Below are positions 24,101 to 34,540 of a stretch of DNA of 64,000 bases, piece by piece. Below the pieces are notes generated by a model, which saw only the letters and a list, made by a program, of their open reading frames with translations, ran no database searches and was not told where the DNA came from. Origin of the DNA: Nocardioides yefusunii (GTDB taxonomy: Bacteria > Actinomycetota > Actinomycetes > Propionibacteriales > Nocardioidaceae); contig NZ_CP034929.1 of assembly GCF_004014875.1 (NCBI RefSeq), positions 682,001 to 746,000 of the forward strand. Reading direction: 5' to 3'. Each line of letters starts with the position of its first letter. Positions within the stretch are counted from its first letter, which is position 1. A program made the position numbers and the translations under genes.

Positions 24101-24728
24101 CTCCGACCTCGGCGGCGGCATGGCGATCGCGATGAAGGACCTCGAGATCCGCGGTGCCGGAAACCTGCTCGGCGGCGAGCAGTCCGGTCACATCGCCGAC
24201 GTCGGTTTCGACCTCTACGTCCGTCTGGTCGGCGAGGCCGTGGCCGACTTCCGCGGTGAGGACTCCGAGGTCGACGAGGAGGTGCGCATCGACCTGCCCG
24301 TCGACGCCCACCTGCCGCACGACTACGTCTCCTCCGAACGTCTGCGTCTGGAGATGTACAAGCGGCTCTCCGAGGTCCGCAGCGACGACGACGTCGACGC
24401 GATCCGCGCCGAGCTCGTCGACCGCTACGGTCCGCCGCCGGTGGTGGTCGAGTCGCTCCTGGTGGTCGCCCGGTTGCGTGCCCGCGCCCGTCGGGCAGGG
24501 CTGACCGAGGTCGCGCTCGCCGGCAAGAACGTCAAGTTCGCGCCGGTCGAACTGCCCGACTCCCGTCAGGTCCGCCTTGCCCGGATGTACCCGAAGTCGA
24601 AGCTGCACTCCCAGCTCGACGCCATGCTGGTACCGCGCCCGGTCGGCAAGGACAAGGCCTCCGGGATCCCGCTGCTGGCCTGGGCCGGGGGAGTGATCGA
24701 CCAGATCATCGACCCGCCACCGGCCTGA
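21165..24728 (+). CDS. mfd: Transcription-repair coupling factor
   Basis: Mfd displaces RNA polymerase stalled at DNA damage and recruits UvrA. The 1187-residue protein has the expected order: a UvrB-like N-terminal module (LFPSWETLPHERLSPRSDT, about 85-105), the RNA polymerase-interacting CarD-like domain (KAGDYVVHEKHGVGKFIAME, about 517-536), and the RecG-like helicase with GDVGYGKTE (Walker A Lys about 677), DEEQRF (about 772), SMSATPIPRTL, and RGRVGRSRERAYAYFLYP. The C-terminal TRCF domain follows (LPHDYVSSERLRLEMYKRL). Start GTG is preceded by GAGAGGA. It stands alone on the plus strand. Confidence 0.97.
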   Translation: MTAQSPPTPLTRFAERLLQDSVLGEAVEHASATRSLDLTGPAGVRPFVVHALSAVAGRTVLAVTANLREAEDLVAELGDLLEPSEVALFPSWETLPHERLSPRSDTVGRRLAVLRRLVHPGTDLTNGPLKVVVAPIRSVLQPQVKGLAEIAPVELVKGQEIELDDVVQGLVDAAYSRVDLVEKRGEFAVRGGLVDVFPPTVEHPLRVEFFGDEVDTIRAFSVADQRTLEETDRLWAPPCRELLLTDAVRERARALGESHPQLLEITDKLADGIAVEGMESLTPVLVDEMELLVDLMGVDTTVVVFDPERARTRAHDLVATSEEFLAASWAAAASGGTAPIDLDSASYREMGEVREHALARGMAWWSVSPFGIDDDPADSGRVSDVDAIDGAVVSRALGHTPAEQYRGDFERAVRDVREWLDRSYAVTVVQPAAGTAERTVQVLLEHDIPATLVKEGEPAPPGAVTVTCGHLAAGLVDPTTLSALVTGEDLTGQKASTRDMRKMPTRRKKQIDPLELKAGDYVVHEKHGVGKFIAMEQRAVQGATREYLVLEYGAAKRGAPADRLLVPADTLDQVTRYVGGEAPALDRLGGADWTNRKAKARKAVKEIASELIKLYAARQATKGHAFGPDTPWQRELEDAFPFNETIDQLTTVDEVKSDMMKTVPMDRLVCGDVGYGKTEIAVRAAFKAVQDGKQVALLVPTTLLVTQHLSTFTERMSGFPVNLRGLSRFQTDKEAKEILAGLKDGSVDIVVGTHRLFGKEVEFKDLGLIIVDEEQRFGVEHKEAMKRLRTSVDVLSMSATPIPRTLEMAITGIREMSSITTPPEERHPVLTYVGGYEDRQVIAAIRRELLRDGQVFYIHNRVQSIDSAAAKLRELVPEARVATAHGKMNERQLEQVMLDFWEKKFDVLVCTTLVESGLDVSNANTMIIERADQLGLSQLHQLRGRVGRSRERAYAYFLYPTEKPLTETAHERLATLAQHSDLGGGMAIAMKDLEIRGAGNLLGGEQSGHIADVGFDLYVRLVGEAVADFRGEDSEVDEEVRIDLPVDAHLPHDYVSSERLRLEMYKRLSEVRSDDDVDAIRAELVDRYGPPPVVVESLLVVARLRARARRAGLTEVALAGKNVKFAPVELPDSRQVRLARMYPKSKLHSQLDAMLVPRPVGKDKASGIPLLAWAGGVIDQIIDPPPA

Positions 24729-24767
24729 TCGCTGGCCTGATCGTGGGGCTGGCCTGATCGTGGGGCT
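24722..24767. repeat. Short tandem repeat after mfd
   Basis: A 17-bp unit GGCCTGATCGTGGGGCT is present twice (24734-24750, 24751-24767) with a partial copy before it overlapping the mfd stop. Each contains an extra in-frame or out-of-frame TGA. Probably slippage, no function inferred. Confidence 0.75.
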
Positions 24768-24790
24768 GGCCCTGAGACGTCAGGGTCAGC
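24765..24790. terminator. Terminator between mfd and the convergent gene
   Basis: An 11-bp stem with one G-U pair (24765-24775 with 24780-24790) and a 4-nt loop overlaps the stop of the minus-strand gene. Confidence 0.6.
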
Positions 24791-25628
24791 CGGTGATCGT
24801 GGCCATCGCCGCGGCGTAGTCGGCGTAGGCCTGGACCCGCTCGGCCTCCGCCGTGGCGTGTACCTCGTCGGTGTACGTCCGGCTCGCCGCGTCGATGGAG
24901 GCCAGAGCGGTCTCGCGGACCCGGCGTGCTGCTGCGGTGGCGGTGTCACGACCCAGGTTGGCGGCCGTGACCGCGCGGCCGTGCGTCGTCTGCGCCGCCC
25001 GGTAGACCTTCTTCCCGCTGGTCGCGGAAGCCTTCACCGTGCGTCGGTGTTCGGCATCGGCGGCACGCACGACCGTGCGCCAGTGACGCTGCGAGAGGGT
25101 CGAGGCGGCCGAGACCTTGCGGTTCCAGATCCGGTCGGCACGGGCGATCGCGGCCCGGTGGGACGCCGTGACGGCGTCGATCACGGTGCCGCGGGCGCGG
25201 TCGGCCTTCTGGATCGCGGCGGAGTGCTCCTTGCCGGCCTTCCCGGCGGCGGCCGAGTAGGTGGTGTTGACGCGGTTGCGGTCGGCCTGGGCGCCGGCGT
25301 TGTGGTTGGCGATCTGCTTGGTCTCGCTGTACTCGATGGAGAACAGGCGGCCGCGCAGCTCGTTCGCGATGTCGGCAGCGGTGCGGGGAGCCGGCGTGGG
25401 ACTGCCGGGGGTGCTGGCTACGATGTCGTCGCCCGTGGTGGTGCTCGGAGTCGGGACGGCGTCGGCGGCGTGCACGGTGCTGGCGAGCAGCGTCGTCGGC
25501 AGGGCCAGCAGGAACCCCAGAGCGGTCAGCGCAGCCTGGTGACCAGTGCGGTGACCAGTGTGGCGAGCAGAGCGGCGTGCAGAGCGGCGTGCAGAGCGGC
25601 GTGCAGAGCGGGGGGAACGCGGGAACAT
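24786..25628 (-). CDS. Alanine-rich, helical secreted protein of unknown function
   Basis: No family recognised. Start ATG 25628 gives 280 residues. The N-terminus is unusual: four RSAR units and two HxTGH units precede a hydrophobic signal core (ALTALGFLLALPTTLLAS) with an AxA cleavage site (VHAADA). The mature part is rich in Ala, Arg, Thr and has long helical stretches with ADRxR, RAAIARAD and AQTTHGRA patterns that could form a coiled-coil rod. No cysteines or catalytic motifs are visible. It is divergent from mazG, 83 bp apart. Confidence 0.65.
   Translation of the reverse strand: MFPRSPRSARRSARRSARRSARHTGHRTGHQAALTALGFLLALPTTLLASTVHAADAVPTPSTTTGDDIVASTPGSPTPAPRTAADIANELRGRLFSIEYSETKQIANHNAGAQADRNRVNTTYSAAAGKAGKEHSAAIQKADRARGTVIDAVTASHRAAIARADRIWNRKVSAASTLSQRHWRTVVRAADAEHRRTVKASATSGKKVYRAAQTTHGRAVTAANLGRDTATAAARRVRETALASIDAASRTYTDEVHATAEAERVQAYADYAAAMATITG
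25569..25610. repeat. 12-bp tandem repeat coding RSAR units
   Basis: Three and a half copies of AGAGCGGCGTGC lie in the 5' end of the minus-strand secreted protein gene and code for repeated Arg-Ser-Ala-Arg. Confidence 0.9.
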
Positions 25629-25699
25629 CGGTGCCTCGCAGGGGGAGTCGAGCGGGTTGGGCCTGCGGGAGTCTGGCACGGACTCCGCCTCGGGTGCCG

Positions 25700-25711
25700 C
25701 AGAATGGTGGG
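25700..25711 (+). promoter_or_regulatory. Possible leaderless -10 of mazG
   Basis: CAGAAT at 25700-25705 lies 6 nt before GTG 25712. The first base is off consensus, so this is tentative. Confidence 0.35.
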
Positions 25712-26398
25712 GTGGTCCAGACCCAGAACGACACTCCGTCCACCGCACATCCGTCCACCGTGCAACAGCACCCGCTGCTGGCCTTCGCCGACCTGATGCG
25801 GGTCCTGCGCGACGGCTGTTCGTGGAAGCAGGCACAGACCCACACCTCGCTCAAGCGGTTCCTGCTGGAGGAGAGCTACGAGACGCTGGAGGCGATCGAC
25901 GAGGGCGAGGAGACCGGCGACTGGTCACACCTGCGCGAGGAACTGGGCGACGTGCTGCTGCAGGTCTACTTCCACGCCGCGATCGCCGAGGAACGCGGTG
26001 ACTTCACGATCGCCGACGTGGCCGCGGACATCGACGCCAAGATGCGGCGCCGCAACCCGCACGTCGTGGGGGAGTCCCCGGACGCGTCGTTGACGCCCGA
26101 CGAGGTCAACGCCCTGTGGCAGGTGGCCAAGCAGGCGGAGAAGGCGGAACGGGCGACCATCTCCCCGACGGCCGGCATCCCCGCCGATCTCCCGGCCCTG
26201 ATGTGGGCCTCGAAGGTGTTGGGCCGTCTCGAGCGTGGTGAGGCCGAGGCCCGGCCTGAGGTGGCTGCCCCGGTCGGGGTGGAGGAGGAGATCGGTGACG
26301 CGCTCCTGGCGCTGGTCGAGCGGGCACGGGCCACCGGCGTCGATGCCGAGCAGGCCCTGCGCGGCGCGGTGCGACGACGTCTGCCTGACGCACGCTGA
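25712..26398 (+). CDS. mazG: MazG family nucleoside triphosphate pyrophosphohydrolase
   Basis: Hydrolyses NTPs/dNTPs to monophosphate and PPi, probably house-cleaning of damaged nucleotides. The MazG motif is present: WKQAQTHTSLKRFLLEESYE with LEAIDEGEE, then LREELGDVLLQVYFHAAIAE, giving the EExxE...ExxD metal ligands. A second, weaker repeat is seen later (VEEEIGDALLALVERARATG). Length 228 from GTG 25712; the open frame upstream lies in low-complexity antisense sequence and was not used. mfd, mazG and eno in this order are frequent neighbours in actinobacteria. Confidence 0.9.
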   Translation: MVQTQNDTPSTAHPSTVQQHPLLAFADLMRVLRDGCSWKQAQTHTSLKRFLLEESYETLEAIDEGEETGDWSHLREELGDVLLQVYFHAAIAEERGDFTIADVAADIDAKMRRRNPHVVGESPDASLTPDEVNALWQVAKQAEKAERATISPTAGIPADLPALMWASKVLGRLERGEAEARPEVAAPVGVEEEIGDALLALVERARATGVDAEQALRGAVRRRLPDAR

Positions 26399-26425
26399 CC
26401 GACGCGGCCACGGTGTGCCGCCGAG

Positions 26426-26469
26426 CTCGCCACGACGCCCGACCGTTTCCGGTCGGGCGTCGTGGCGAG
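26426..26469. terminator. Bidirectional terminator between mazG and the collagen-like gene
   Basis: A 19-bp perfect inverted repeat (26426-26444 with 26451-26469) and 6-nt loop lie between convergent genes. Confidence 0.88.
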
Positions 26470-26490
26470 GTGCTCCGTGGACGGAGTTGA

Positions 26491-30015
<3,525 letters not shown>

Positions 30016-30067
30016 TCCAGCGCGCCTCCCGGTGACGGGAGGACGTCATCAGGGATGATGGTCCGTG

Positions 30068-30769
30068 ATGGCACAGCGACGTGATTCCCCCACACCGGGG
30101 GGCAGCCGGCGACCCGGCCAGCGAGGGCAGACCTCGCGTGGCCGGGTCGCTGCTGCGCTTTCCGGGGACGAGACCAGCACTTCGGACGAGACGACGGTGA
30201 TCGGCACGCCGGTTCCCGGGCCGGCGAAGCGCGGCGCCGAGGCTTCACGTCCGGCGTCCGCGCCCCAGGCGGTGCGACGGCCTCTCGCCGGAGCGGGCGG
30301 CCGTCCGCCGCGCCGTTCGCGCCTGACGATGCGCTTCTTCGTGTTGACCGTGGTGGTCGTGATCCTCGCGGTCTCGTTCGCGTCCTCGACCCGTGCCTAC
30401 TTCGACCAGCGCGACACCATCCAGTCGCTCAAGGACGAGATCGCGCGCCGCGAGGCCAGCATCGAGAAGCTGGAACGCGAGAAGCGCCGCTGGCAGGACC
30501 CGTCCTACGTGAAGGCCCAGGCCCGCAAGAACCTCGGCTACCTGATGCCCGGCGAGACCGGCTACCAGGTGCTCGACGAGAACGGTGAGCCGCTCGGTGC
30601 GGCCGCTGGTCTCTCCGACCCCGACGACGTCGGCACCGCCGAACGGGCCGCCTGGTGGGAGGATGTGTGGGGATCGGTCGAGCTGGCCGGCAACCCGCCC
30701 GAGGAGCGGGGCCAGGCCCCGGCGAAGATCGACGGCGTCAAGAAGAACGAACAGCAGGAGAACCAGTGA
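30068..30769 (+). CDS. Septum formation initiator family protein (FtsB/DivIC)
   Basis: A bitopic membrane protein of the divisome. The N-terminus is a long basic, disordered cytoplasmic tail (about 85 residues, many Arg, Ser, Pro), then one membrane helix (MRFFVLTVVVVILAVSF), then the DivIC coiled coil (RDTIQSLKDEIARREASIEK and LEREKRRWQDPSYVKAQARK) and LGYLMPGETGYQVLDENG, the family ending. The tail after it is acidic. GTG 30065 is immediately before ATG 30068; both are near GATGAT (30054-30059), a possible leaderless -10. Its stop overlaps the DUF501 start. Confidence 0.88.
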   Translation: MAQRRDSPTPGGSRRPGQRGQTSRGRVAAALSGDETSTSDETTVIGTPVPGPAKRGAEASRPASAPQAVRRPLAGAGGRPPRRSRLTMRFFVLTVVVVILAVSFASSTRAYFDQRDTIQSLKDEIARREASIEKLEREKRRWQDPSYVKAQARKNLGYLMPGETGYQVLDENGEPLGAAAGLSDPDDVGTAERAAWWEDVWGSVELAGNPPEERGQAPAKIDGVKKNEQQENQ

Positions 30770-31311
30770 TCGACCCGGCCGACAAGAAGACCATCGAGGC
30801 GCAGCTCGGACGCGAGCCCCGTGGCATCGCCGGTGTGGGTCACCGCTGCCCCTGCGGCAACCCCGACGTGGTGGCCACCGAACCGCGCCTGCCCAACGGC
30901 ACGCCGTTCCCCACCACCTACTACCTGACCTGCCCGACGGCTGCCTCCAAGATCGGCACCCTCGAGGGTGGCGGTGTGATGAAGGAGATGCAGGAGCGTC
31001 TCGGCACCGACGAGGAGCTCGCTGCCGCCTACCAGGCTGCGCACGAGTCCTACCTGGCCGACCGCGCCGAGATCGGCAAGGCCGCCGGCCTGGAGGTCCC
31101 CGAGATCGAGGGCATCTCCGCCGGTGGCATGCCCAACCGCGTCAAGTGCCTCCACGTCCTGGCCGGTCACGCGCTGGCCAAGGGCCCGGGCGTCAACCCG
31201 CTGGGCGACGAGGTCCTGGAGATGCTCGGCGAGTGGTGGAAGGACGGCGCCTGCGTGAACGCGTGCGGCTCCGACGACGCTGCTGCCGGCACCGAGACCA
31301 CCGAGGGCTGA
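30766..31311 (+). CDS. DUF501 family protein
   Basis: Function unknown; widely conserved in actinobacteria between divIC and ppx. The 181-residue product has GRGIAGVG-like start (REPRGIAGVGHRCPCGNPDV), the conserved TYYLTCPTAASKIGTLEGGG, and NRVKCLHVLAGHALAKG, plus four or more cysteines (CPC, C in the TCP motif, KCLH, CVNACG) that could bind metal. Start GTG overlaps the divIC stop (GTGA) with AGGAGA 5 nt upstream, so translation is coupled. Signal peptides and membrane helices are absent. Confidence 0.88.
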   Translation: MIDPADKKTIEAQLGREPRGIAGVGHRCPCGNPDVVATEPRLPNGTPFPTTYYLTCPTAASKIGTLEGGGVMKEMQERLGTDEELAAAYQAAHESYLADRAEIGKAAGLEVPEIEGISAGGMPNRVKCLHVLAGHALAKGPGVNPLGDEVLEMLGEWWKDGACVNACGSDDAAAGTETTEG

Positions 31312-31315
31312 CCCG

Positions 31316-32275
31316 GTGACGGTGTCGCAACCGGGGACGTCCGACAACGGACGCATCGCCGCGATCGACTGCGGCACCAACACCATCAAACTTCTGATCG
31401 GCGCCCTGCCCGACGTGGACGTCCGCACCTCGCGGATGGTCCGGCTCGGGGAGGGTGTCGACACCACCGGTCGTCTCTCCGACGCGGCGCTGGAGCGCGC
31501 GTTCGAGGCGATCGACGAGTACGCCGGGCTGCTCCGCGTCTACGGCGTGCCGCCCGAGCGGGTCCGGTTCTGTGCGACGTCCGCGTCGCGTGACGCCTCC
31601 AACTCCGACGTCTTCGTCGCCGGGGTGCGCGAACGGATGGGCGTCGAGCCCGAGGTGATCCCGGGCGAGGAGGAGGCCCAGTTGGCCTACTCCGGTGCGG
31701 TCCGTGGCCTCGACCTGCCTGCTGACGGCACCGCCCTGGTGATCGACATCGGTGGCGGATCGACCGAGTTCGTCCTCGGCAACGCCGACGGGCCCTTCGC
31801 CTGGTACTCCTCCGACATGGGTTCGGTGCGGATGAGCGAGCGTCACCTGCGCTCCGACCCGGCCACGCCTGCTGAGATCGCTGCCTGCGTCGCCGACGTC
31901 GACGCGATCCTCGACGAGGTCGAGGCGGCTGGTGTCGACATCTCCTCGGCGACGACGGTGGTCGGCATTGCCGGGACCTTCACGACCATCGCCGCTGGTG
32001 TGCTGTCGTTGCCGGCCTACGACCCGACCGCGCTGGAGCACGTGACCCTTCCCGTCGACATCACCCGCGCCGTCTGTGCGCGTCTGGTCGAGATGACCAC
32101 CGCAGAGCGTCTGGGCCTGGGATTCATGCACCCCGGACGTGCCGACGTGATCGACGCCGGAGCGATCGTCGTGGACCGGGTCCTGGCCCGCGTGACGCCC
32201 GCGACGTGGACGGTCTCGGAGGCGGACATCCTCGAGGGAATCGCTTGGTCCGTGGCCCGGCGAAAGAATTTTTGA
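31316..32275 (+). CDS. ppx: Exopolyphosphatase/guanosine pentaphosphatase (Ppx/GppA family)
   Basis: Expected to release phosphate from polyphosphate or convert pppGpp to ppGpp. ASKHA-type ATP-binding motifs are visible: AAIDCGTNTIKLLI (phosphate 1, about residue 14), EEAQLAYSGAVRG, ALVIDIGGGSTEFV (phosphate 2, about residue 141) and VVGIAGTFTTIAAGV. Length 319, the short actinobacterial form without C-terminal HD domain. Start GTG lies 4 nt after the DUF501 stop. The same short form was described as Ppx1 in mycobacteria, so which substrate is used cannot be told. Confidence 0.9.
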   Translation: MTVSQPGTSDNGRIAAIDCGTNTIKLLIGALPDVDVRTSRMVRLGEGVDTTGRLSDAALERAFEAIDEYAGLLRVYGVPPERVRFCATSASRDASNSDVFVAGVRERMGVEPEVIPGEEEAQLAYSGAVRGLDLPADGTALVIDIGGGSTEFVLGNADGPFAWYSSDMGSVRMSERHLRSDPATPAEIAACVADVDAILDEVEAAGVDISSATTVVGIAGTFTTIAAGVLSLPAYDPTALEHVTLPVDITRAVCARLVEMTTAERLGLGFMHPGRADVIDAGAIVVDRVLARVTPATWTVSEADILEGIAWSVARRKNF

Positions 32276-32362
32276 AGAATCGTTCAACTTTCCCTTCAGT
32301 GTGCCGAATTTCGGCCGATCTGTGCGGTGAAGCATCACTGTGCCCGAACGGGGGGCGAGGTC

Positions 32363-32443
32363 CCCTGGGGTCCTGGACGGTCGGCGGAGACCGGTGTCGG
32401 GAGCAGGTGCAGTGATCCCGTCTGCCTGACCGTCCCCCCAGGG
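32363..32443 (+). promoter_or_regulatory. Structured leader before the Tat-exported protein gene
   Basis: Two arms CCCTGGGG (32363-32370) plus GGACGGTC (32375-32382) pair with GACCGTCC (32428-32435) plus CCCCAGGG (32436-32443), a 16-bp stem with a 4-nt bulge and a 45-nt loop, ending 28 nt before the start codon. It may be a leader RNA element or a terminator of the ppx operon. It matches no riboswitch consensus I know. Confidence 0.4.
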
Positions 32444-32471
32444 TCGGGCCCAGATCACTGAAAGGGCTCGC

Positions 32472-33041
32472 ATGCACACCGAGTCGAACGAAACCCCCAC
32501 TGCTCTCACCGCGCACCGTCGTAGCGTCATCAAGGCTGCTGCCTGGGGTGTCCCGGCCGTCGTCGTCGCGACCTCTGCTCCGGCCTTCGCGTCCAGCACC
32601 ACGGGTGACCAGTTGCCGGCTGGCCTGACCACCACGTGGCGTGCGCGTGCCCAGGTCGACGCTGGAAACGGCCCGTTCATGGCCGTTCTCAACCAGGCTG
32701 GTGACGACGAAGTCCGCTACCGAGTCACCGGCGCGGACGGCAAGGTCGTCGCTGACGGCACCTACGTCACGACCGCGACCATCACCTTGACCTGGTCCTT
32801 CAACTCGGCCGTCACGCCGACGATCCTGGCTGGCAATGGTTGGACCATGTCGGGCAGCGCGGACCCCGCGCTGTCTGGCACGATCACCTTCTCGCAGGCC
32901 CTCTACAACGGCGATTCGATGGCGCTGACCTCCCCGCAGGTCACGTTCGTCCCCGTGGGCGCTGCGCCGACCTCCGGTGGTGTCAGCGCCAACACCGGCG
33001 GCGTCAACCTCGGTACCGTGGGTTCCACTGCCAATCTCTGA
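32472..33041 (+). CDS. Tat-exported small protein of unknown function
   Basis: The N-terminus has a twin-arginine signal: AHRRSVIKAAAWGVP followed by a hydrophobic stretch and APAFASS, so export in folded form is likely. The mature part (about 145 residues) is a predicted beta-rich domain (TTWRARAQVDAGNGPFMAVL, EVRYRVTGADGKVVADGTYV, ITLTWSFNSAVTPTIL) ending in a Gly/Asn/Ser-rich tail. No cysteines or catalytic motif are seen. Start ATG has AAAGGG upstream. The long leader with a strong hairpin suggests regulated expression. Length 189. Confidence 0.7.
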   Translation: MHTESNETPTALTAHRRSVIKAAAWGVPAVVVATSAPAFASSTTGDQLPAGLTTTWRARAQVDAGNGPFMAVLNQAGDDEVRYRVTGADGKVVADGTYVTTATITLTWSFNSAVTPTILAGNGWTMSGSADPALSGTITFSQALYNGDSMALTSPQVTFVPVGAAPTSGGVSANTGGVNLGTVGSTANL

Positions 33042-33083
33042 GTTGCGTCGGTGAGGCGAATGGGTGGTCATTGCGTCATGCGG

Positions 33084-33096
33084 GACAATGTCTCGC
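33084..33096 (+). promoter_or_regulatory. Leaderless -10 of the ACT protein gene
   Basis: GACAAT at 33084-33089 is 7 nt before ATG 33097. A second ATG at 33088 overlaps this hexamer and is less likely. Confidence 0.5.
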
Positions 33097-33630
33097 ATGA
33101 CCACCGCAGGGACCATCCACGCCATCACCGTCCTGGGCCACGACCGCCCCGGAATCATCGCCTGGACCACTGACCGTCTGGCCGCGCTCGGACTCAACAT
33201 CGAGGACTCCTCGATGACCCTGCTGCGCGGACACTTCGCGATGACCCTCGTCTGCGCCGGTGAGGTGGACGCCGTCGGCATCAAGGAGGCGCTCGAGCCC
33301 CTCGGTGCCGACGGGCGTCTCACCGTCACCGTCCGTGAGGTCCCCGTCGAGAAGACCGCTCCCGTCGCGGCCGCCACCCCGTGGGTCCTGACCGTTCACG
33401 GCGGTGATCGTCCCGGCATCGTCTCCACGATCCTGCGCGAGGTCGCCCGGGTCGAGGGCAACGTCACCGACCTCACCACCCGCCTCGCGGGCGAGCTGTA
33501 CCTGCTCGTCGCCGAGGTCTCCCTGCCGGCCGGCGTCGACGCCGTCGTCCTGGAGAAGACCCTCAAGAGCGCTGCGGCCGAGCTCGGCGTCGGTGCCTCG
33601 CTGCGTCCGGCGGAGGCCGACGAGCTGTGA
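33097..33630 (+). CDS. Double ACT-domain protein (GcvR-like)
   Basis: Probably a small-molecule sensing regulatory protein. It consists of two ACT domains: residues about 5-78 (HAITVLGHDRPGIIAWTTDR, LNIEDSSMTLLRGHFAMTLV) and about 95-170 (WVLTVHGGDRPGIVSTILRE, NVTDLTTRLAGELYLLVAEV). Each keeps the DRPGI ligand-binding turn. No catalytic domain is attached, so it is not SerB or RelA. Length 177. Its stop overlaps the def start (GTGA), suggesting coupling. The amino acid sensed is unknown. Confidence 0.82.
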   Translation: MTTAGTIHAITVLGHDRPGIIAWTTDRLAALGLNIEDSSMTLLRGHFAMTLVCAGEVDAVGIKEALEPLGADGRLTVTVREVPVEKTAPVAAATPWVLTVHGGDRPGIVSTILREVARVEGNVTDLTTRLAGELYLLVAEVSLPAGVDAVVLEKTLKSAAAELGVGASLRPAEADEL

Positions 33631-34223
33631 GCGACGAGAACGCAACCCCGTCCGCCGAGCGGATCGAGGGTTTCAACGAACGTGTCTTCGCCTGGAGTGT
33701 CGACGAGCTCGGAGTCGAGGGCAAGGTCCTGCCCGTCGTCACCGCTCCTGCCGCTGTGCTCTCGACCGAGGGCGCGACCGTCGACCCGACCTCGCCGGAG
33801 ATCGTCCAGTTGGCTGCCGACCTGGTCGCCACGATGCGCGTCTCGCCCGGATGTGTCGGCCTCGCTGCGCCGCAGGTCGGCGAGGGTGTGAAGGTCTTCT
33901 GTGTCGACGTCTCGACGCACGCCAAGACCCGTACCCACCACGGCACCTACGTGCTGTGCAACGCCGAACTGGTCGAGTCGAGCCGCAACCAGAAGGCCCG
34001 CGAGGGCTGCATGAGTGTCCCCGACCTCACCGGCGACGTGAAGCGCGCCAGCCTGGTGACCGTCAAGGGTCAGCTCCCCGGCACCGGTGAGTGGGTCACG
34101 CTGCGCTCCGACGCCTTCGAGGCCCGCTGCCTGCAGCACGAGATGGACCACTGCAACGGCTACCTGTTCGTCGACCGGGTCGCCGGTGCGCACGCCATCT
34201 ACCAGCGCCAGACCTACCTCTGA
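33627..34223 (+). CDS. def: Peptide deformylase
   Basis: Removes the N-formyl group from nascent proteins; metal enzyme of the cytoplasm. The three motifs are intact: GCVGLAAPQVGEG (motif 1), REGCMSVPDL (motif 2, metal Cys about 128; Met replaces the usual Leu) and CLQHEMDHCNGYLFVDR (motif 3, His about 171 and 175 with Glu 172). An N-terminal extension of about 35 residues precedes the core. Length 198. It starts with GTG inside the previous stop and is followed 36 nt later by a tRNA gene. Confidence 0.95.
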   Translation: MSDENATPSAERIEGFNERVFAWSVDELGVEGKVLPVVTAPAAVLSTEGATVDPTSPEIVQLAADLVATMRVSPGCVGLAAPQVGEGVKVFCVDVSTHAKTRTHHGTYVLCNAELVESSRNQKAREGCMSVPDLTGDVKRASLVTVKGQLPGTGEWVTLRSDAFEARCLQHEMDHCNGYLFVDRVAGAHAIYQRQTYL

Positions 34224-34259
34224 GCACAGGCGTCCTGTCGGTGACGGCGGGACGCACCG

Positions 34260-34335
34260 CCCTCGTATCCCAATGGCAGAGGAAGCCGTCTTAAAAACGG
34301 CACAGTCTGGGTTCGAGTCCCAGCGGGGGCACCAC
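34260..34335 (+). tRNA. tRNA with anticodon UAA (tRNA-Leu by anticodon, class I fold)
   Basis: Acceptor stem 34260-34266 pairs with 34325-34331 (one G-U), discriminator A 34332 and encoded CCA 34333-34335. The anticodon stem 34286-34290/34298-34302 is perfect, loop CTTAAAA gives anticodon TAA (34293-34295), which reads UUA. The T arm CTGGG-TTCGAGT-CCCAG (34308-34324) is canonical. The variable loop is only 5 nt (ACAGT), whereas tRNA-Leu normally has a long class II variable arm. The D arm has one extra nucleotide or a mismatch. So the cloverleaf is good but the type is odd; the charged amino acid is uncertain. Confidence 0.8.
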
Positions 34336-34370
34336 TCCTGACCCGGTCCGTCCTGCAGGCGAGACCGCCA

Positions 34371-34406
34371 ACGACGTCCCGATCGCCACAGATCGGGACG
34401 TCGTTC
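34371..34406 (+). terminator. Terminator after the tRNA gene
   Basis: A 15-bp perfect stem (34371-34385 with 34392-34406) and 6-nt loop. Confidence 0.85.
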
Positions 34407-34423
34407 CGTTGTGCGCACAAAAT

Positions 34424-34434
34424 TGTCAGACAAA
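34424..34434. promoter_or_regulatory. FadR-type GntR operator candidate
   Basis: TTGTC-A-GACAA is a perfect palindrome in an AT-rich patch and fits the TNGTNNNACNA consensus known for FadR-subfamily GntR regulators. It lies about 25 bp upstream of the -35 of the binding-protein gene. Confidence 0.45.
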
Positions 34435-34458
34435 TGTGAGCAGCGAGTGCAAAAGTGC

Positions 34459-34487
34459 TTGCGTGCGTGACGTGTGCCACATAGCGT
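34459..34487 (+). promoter_or_regulatory. Promoter of the peptide-binding lipoprotein gene
   Basis: TTGCGT (34459-34464) and TAGCGT (34482-34487) are separated by 17 nt, the best two-box promoter in this stretch. It predicts a leader of about 47 nt carrying the GAAGGAG ribosome site. Confidence 0.6.
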
Positions 34488-34540
34488 CCCGCTTGAAGGA
34501 ACATTGTTCCGCCTATCGGGATTCTCGAAGGAGTACCTGC

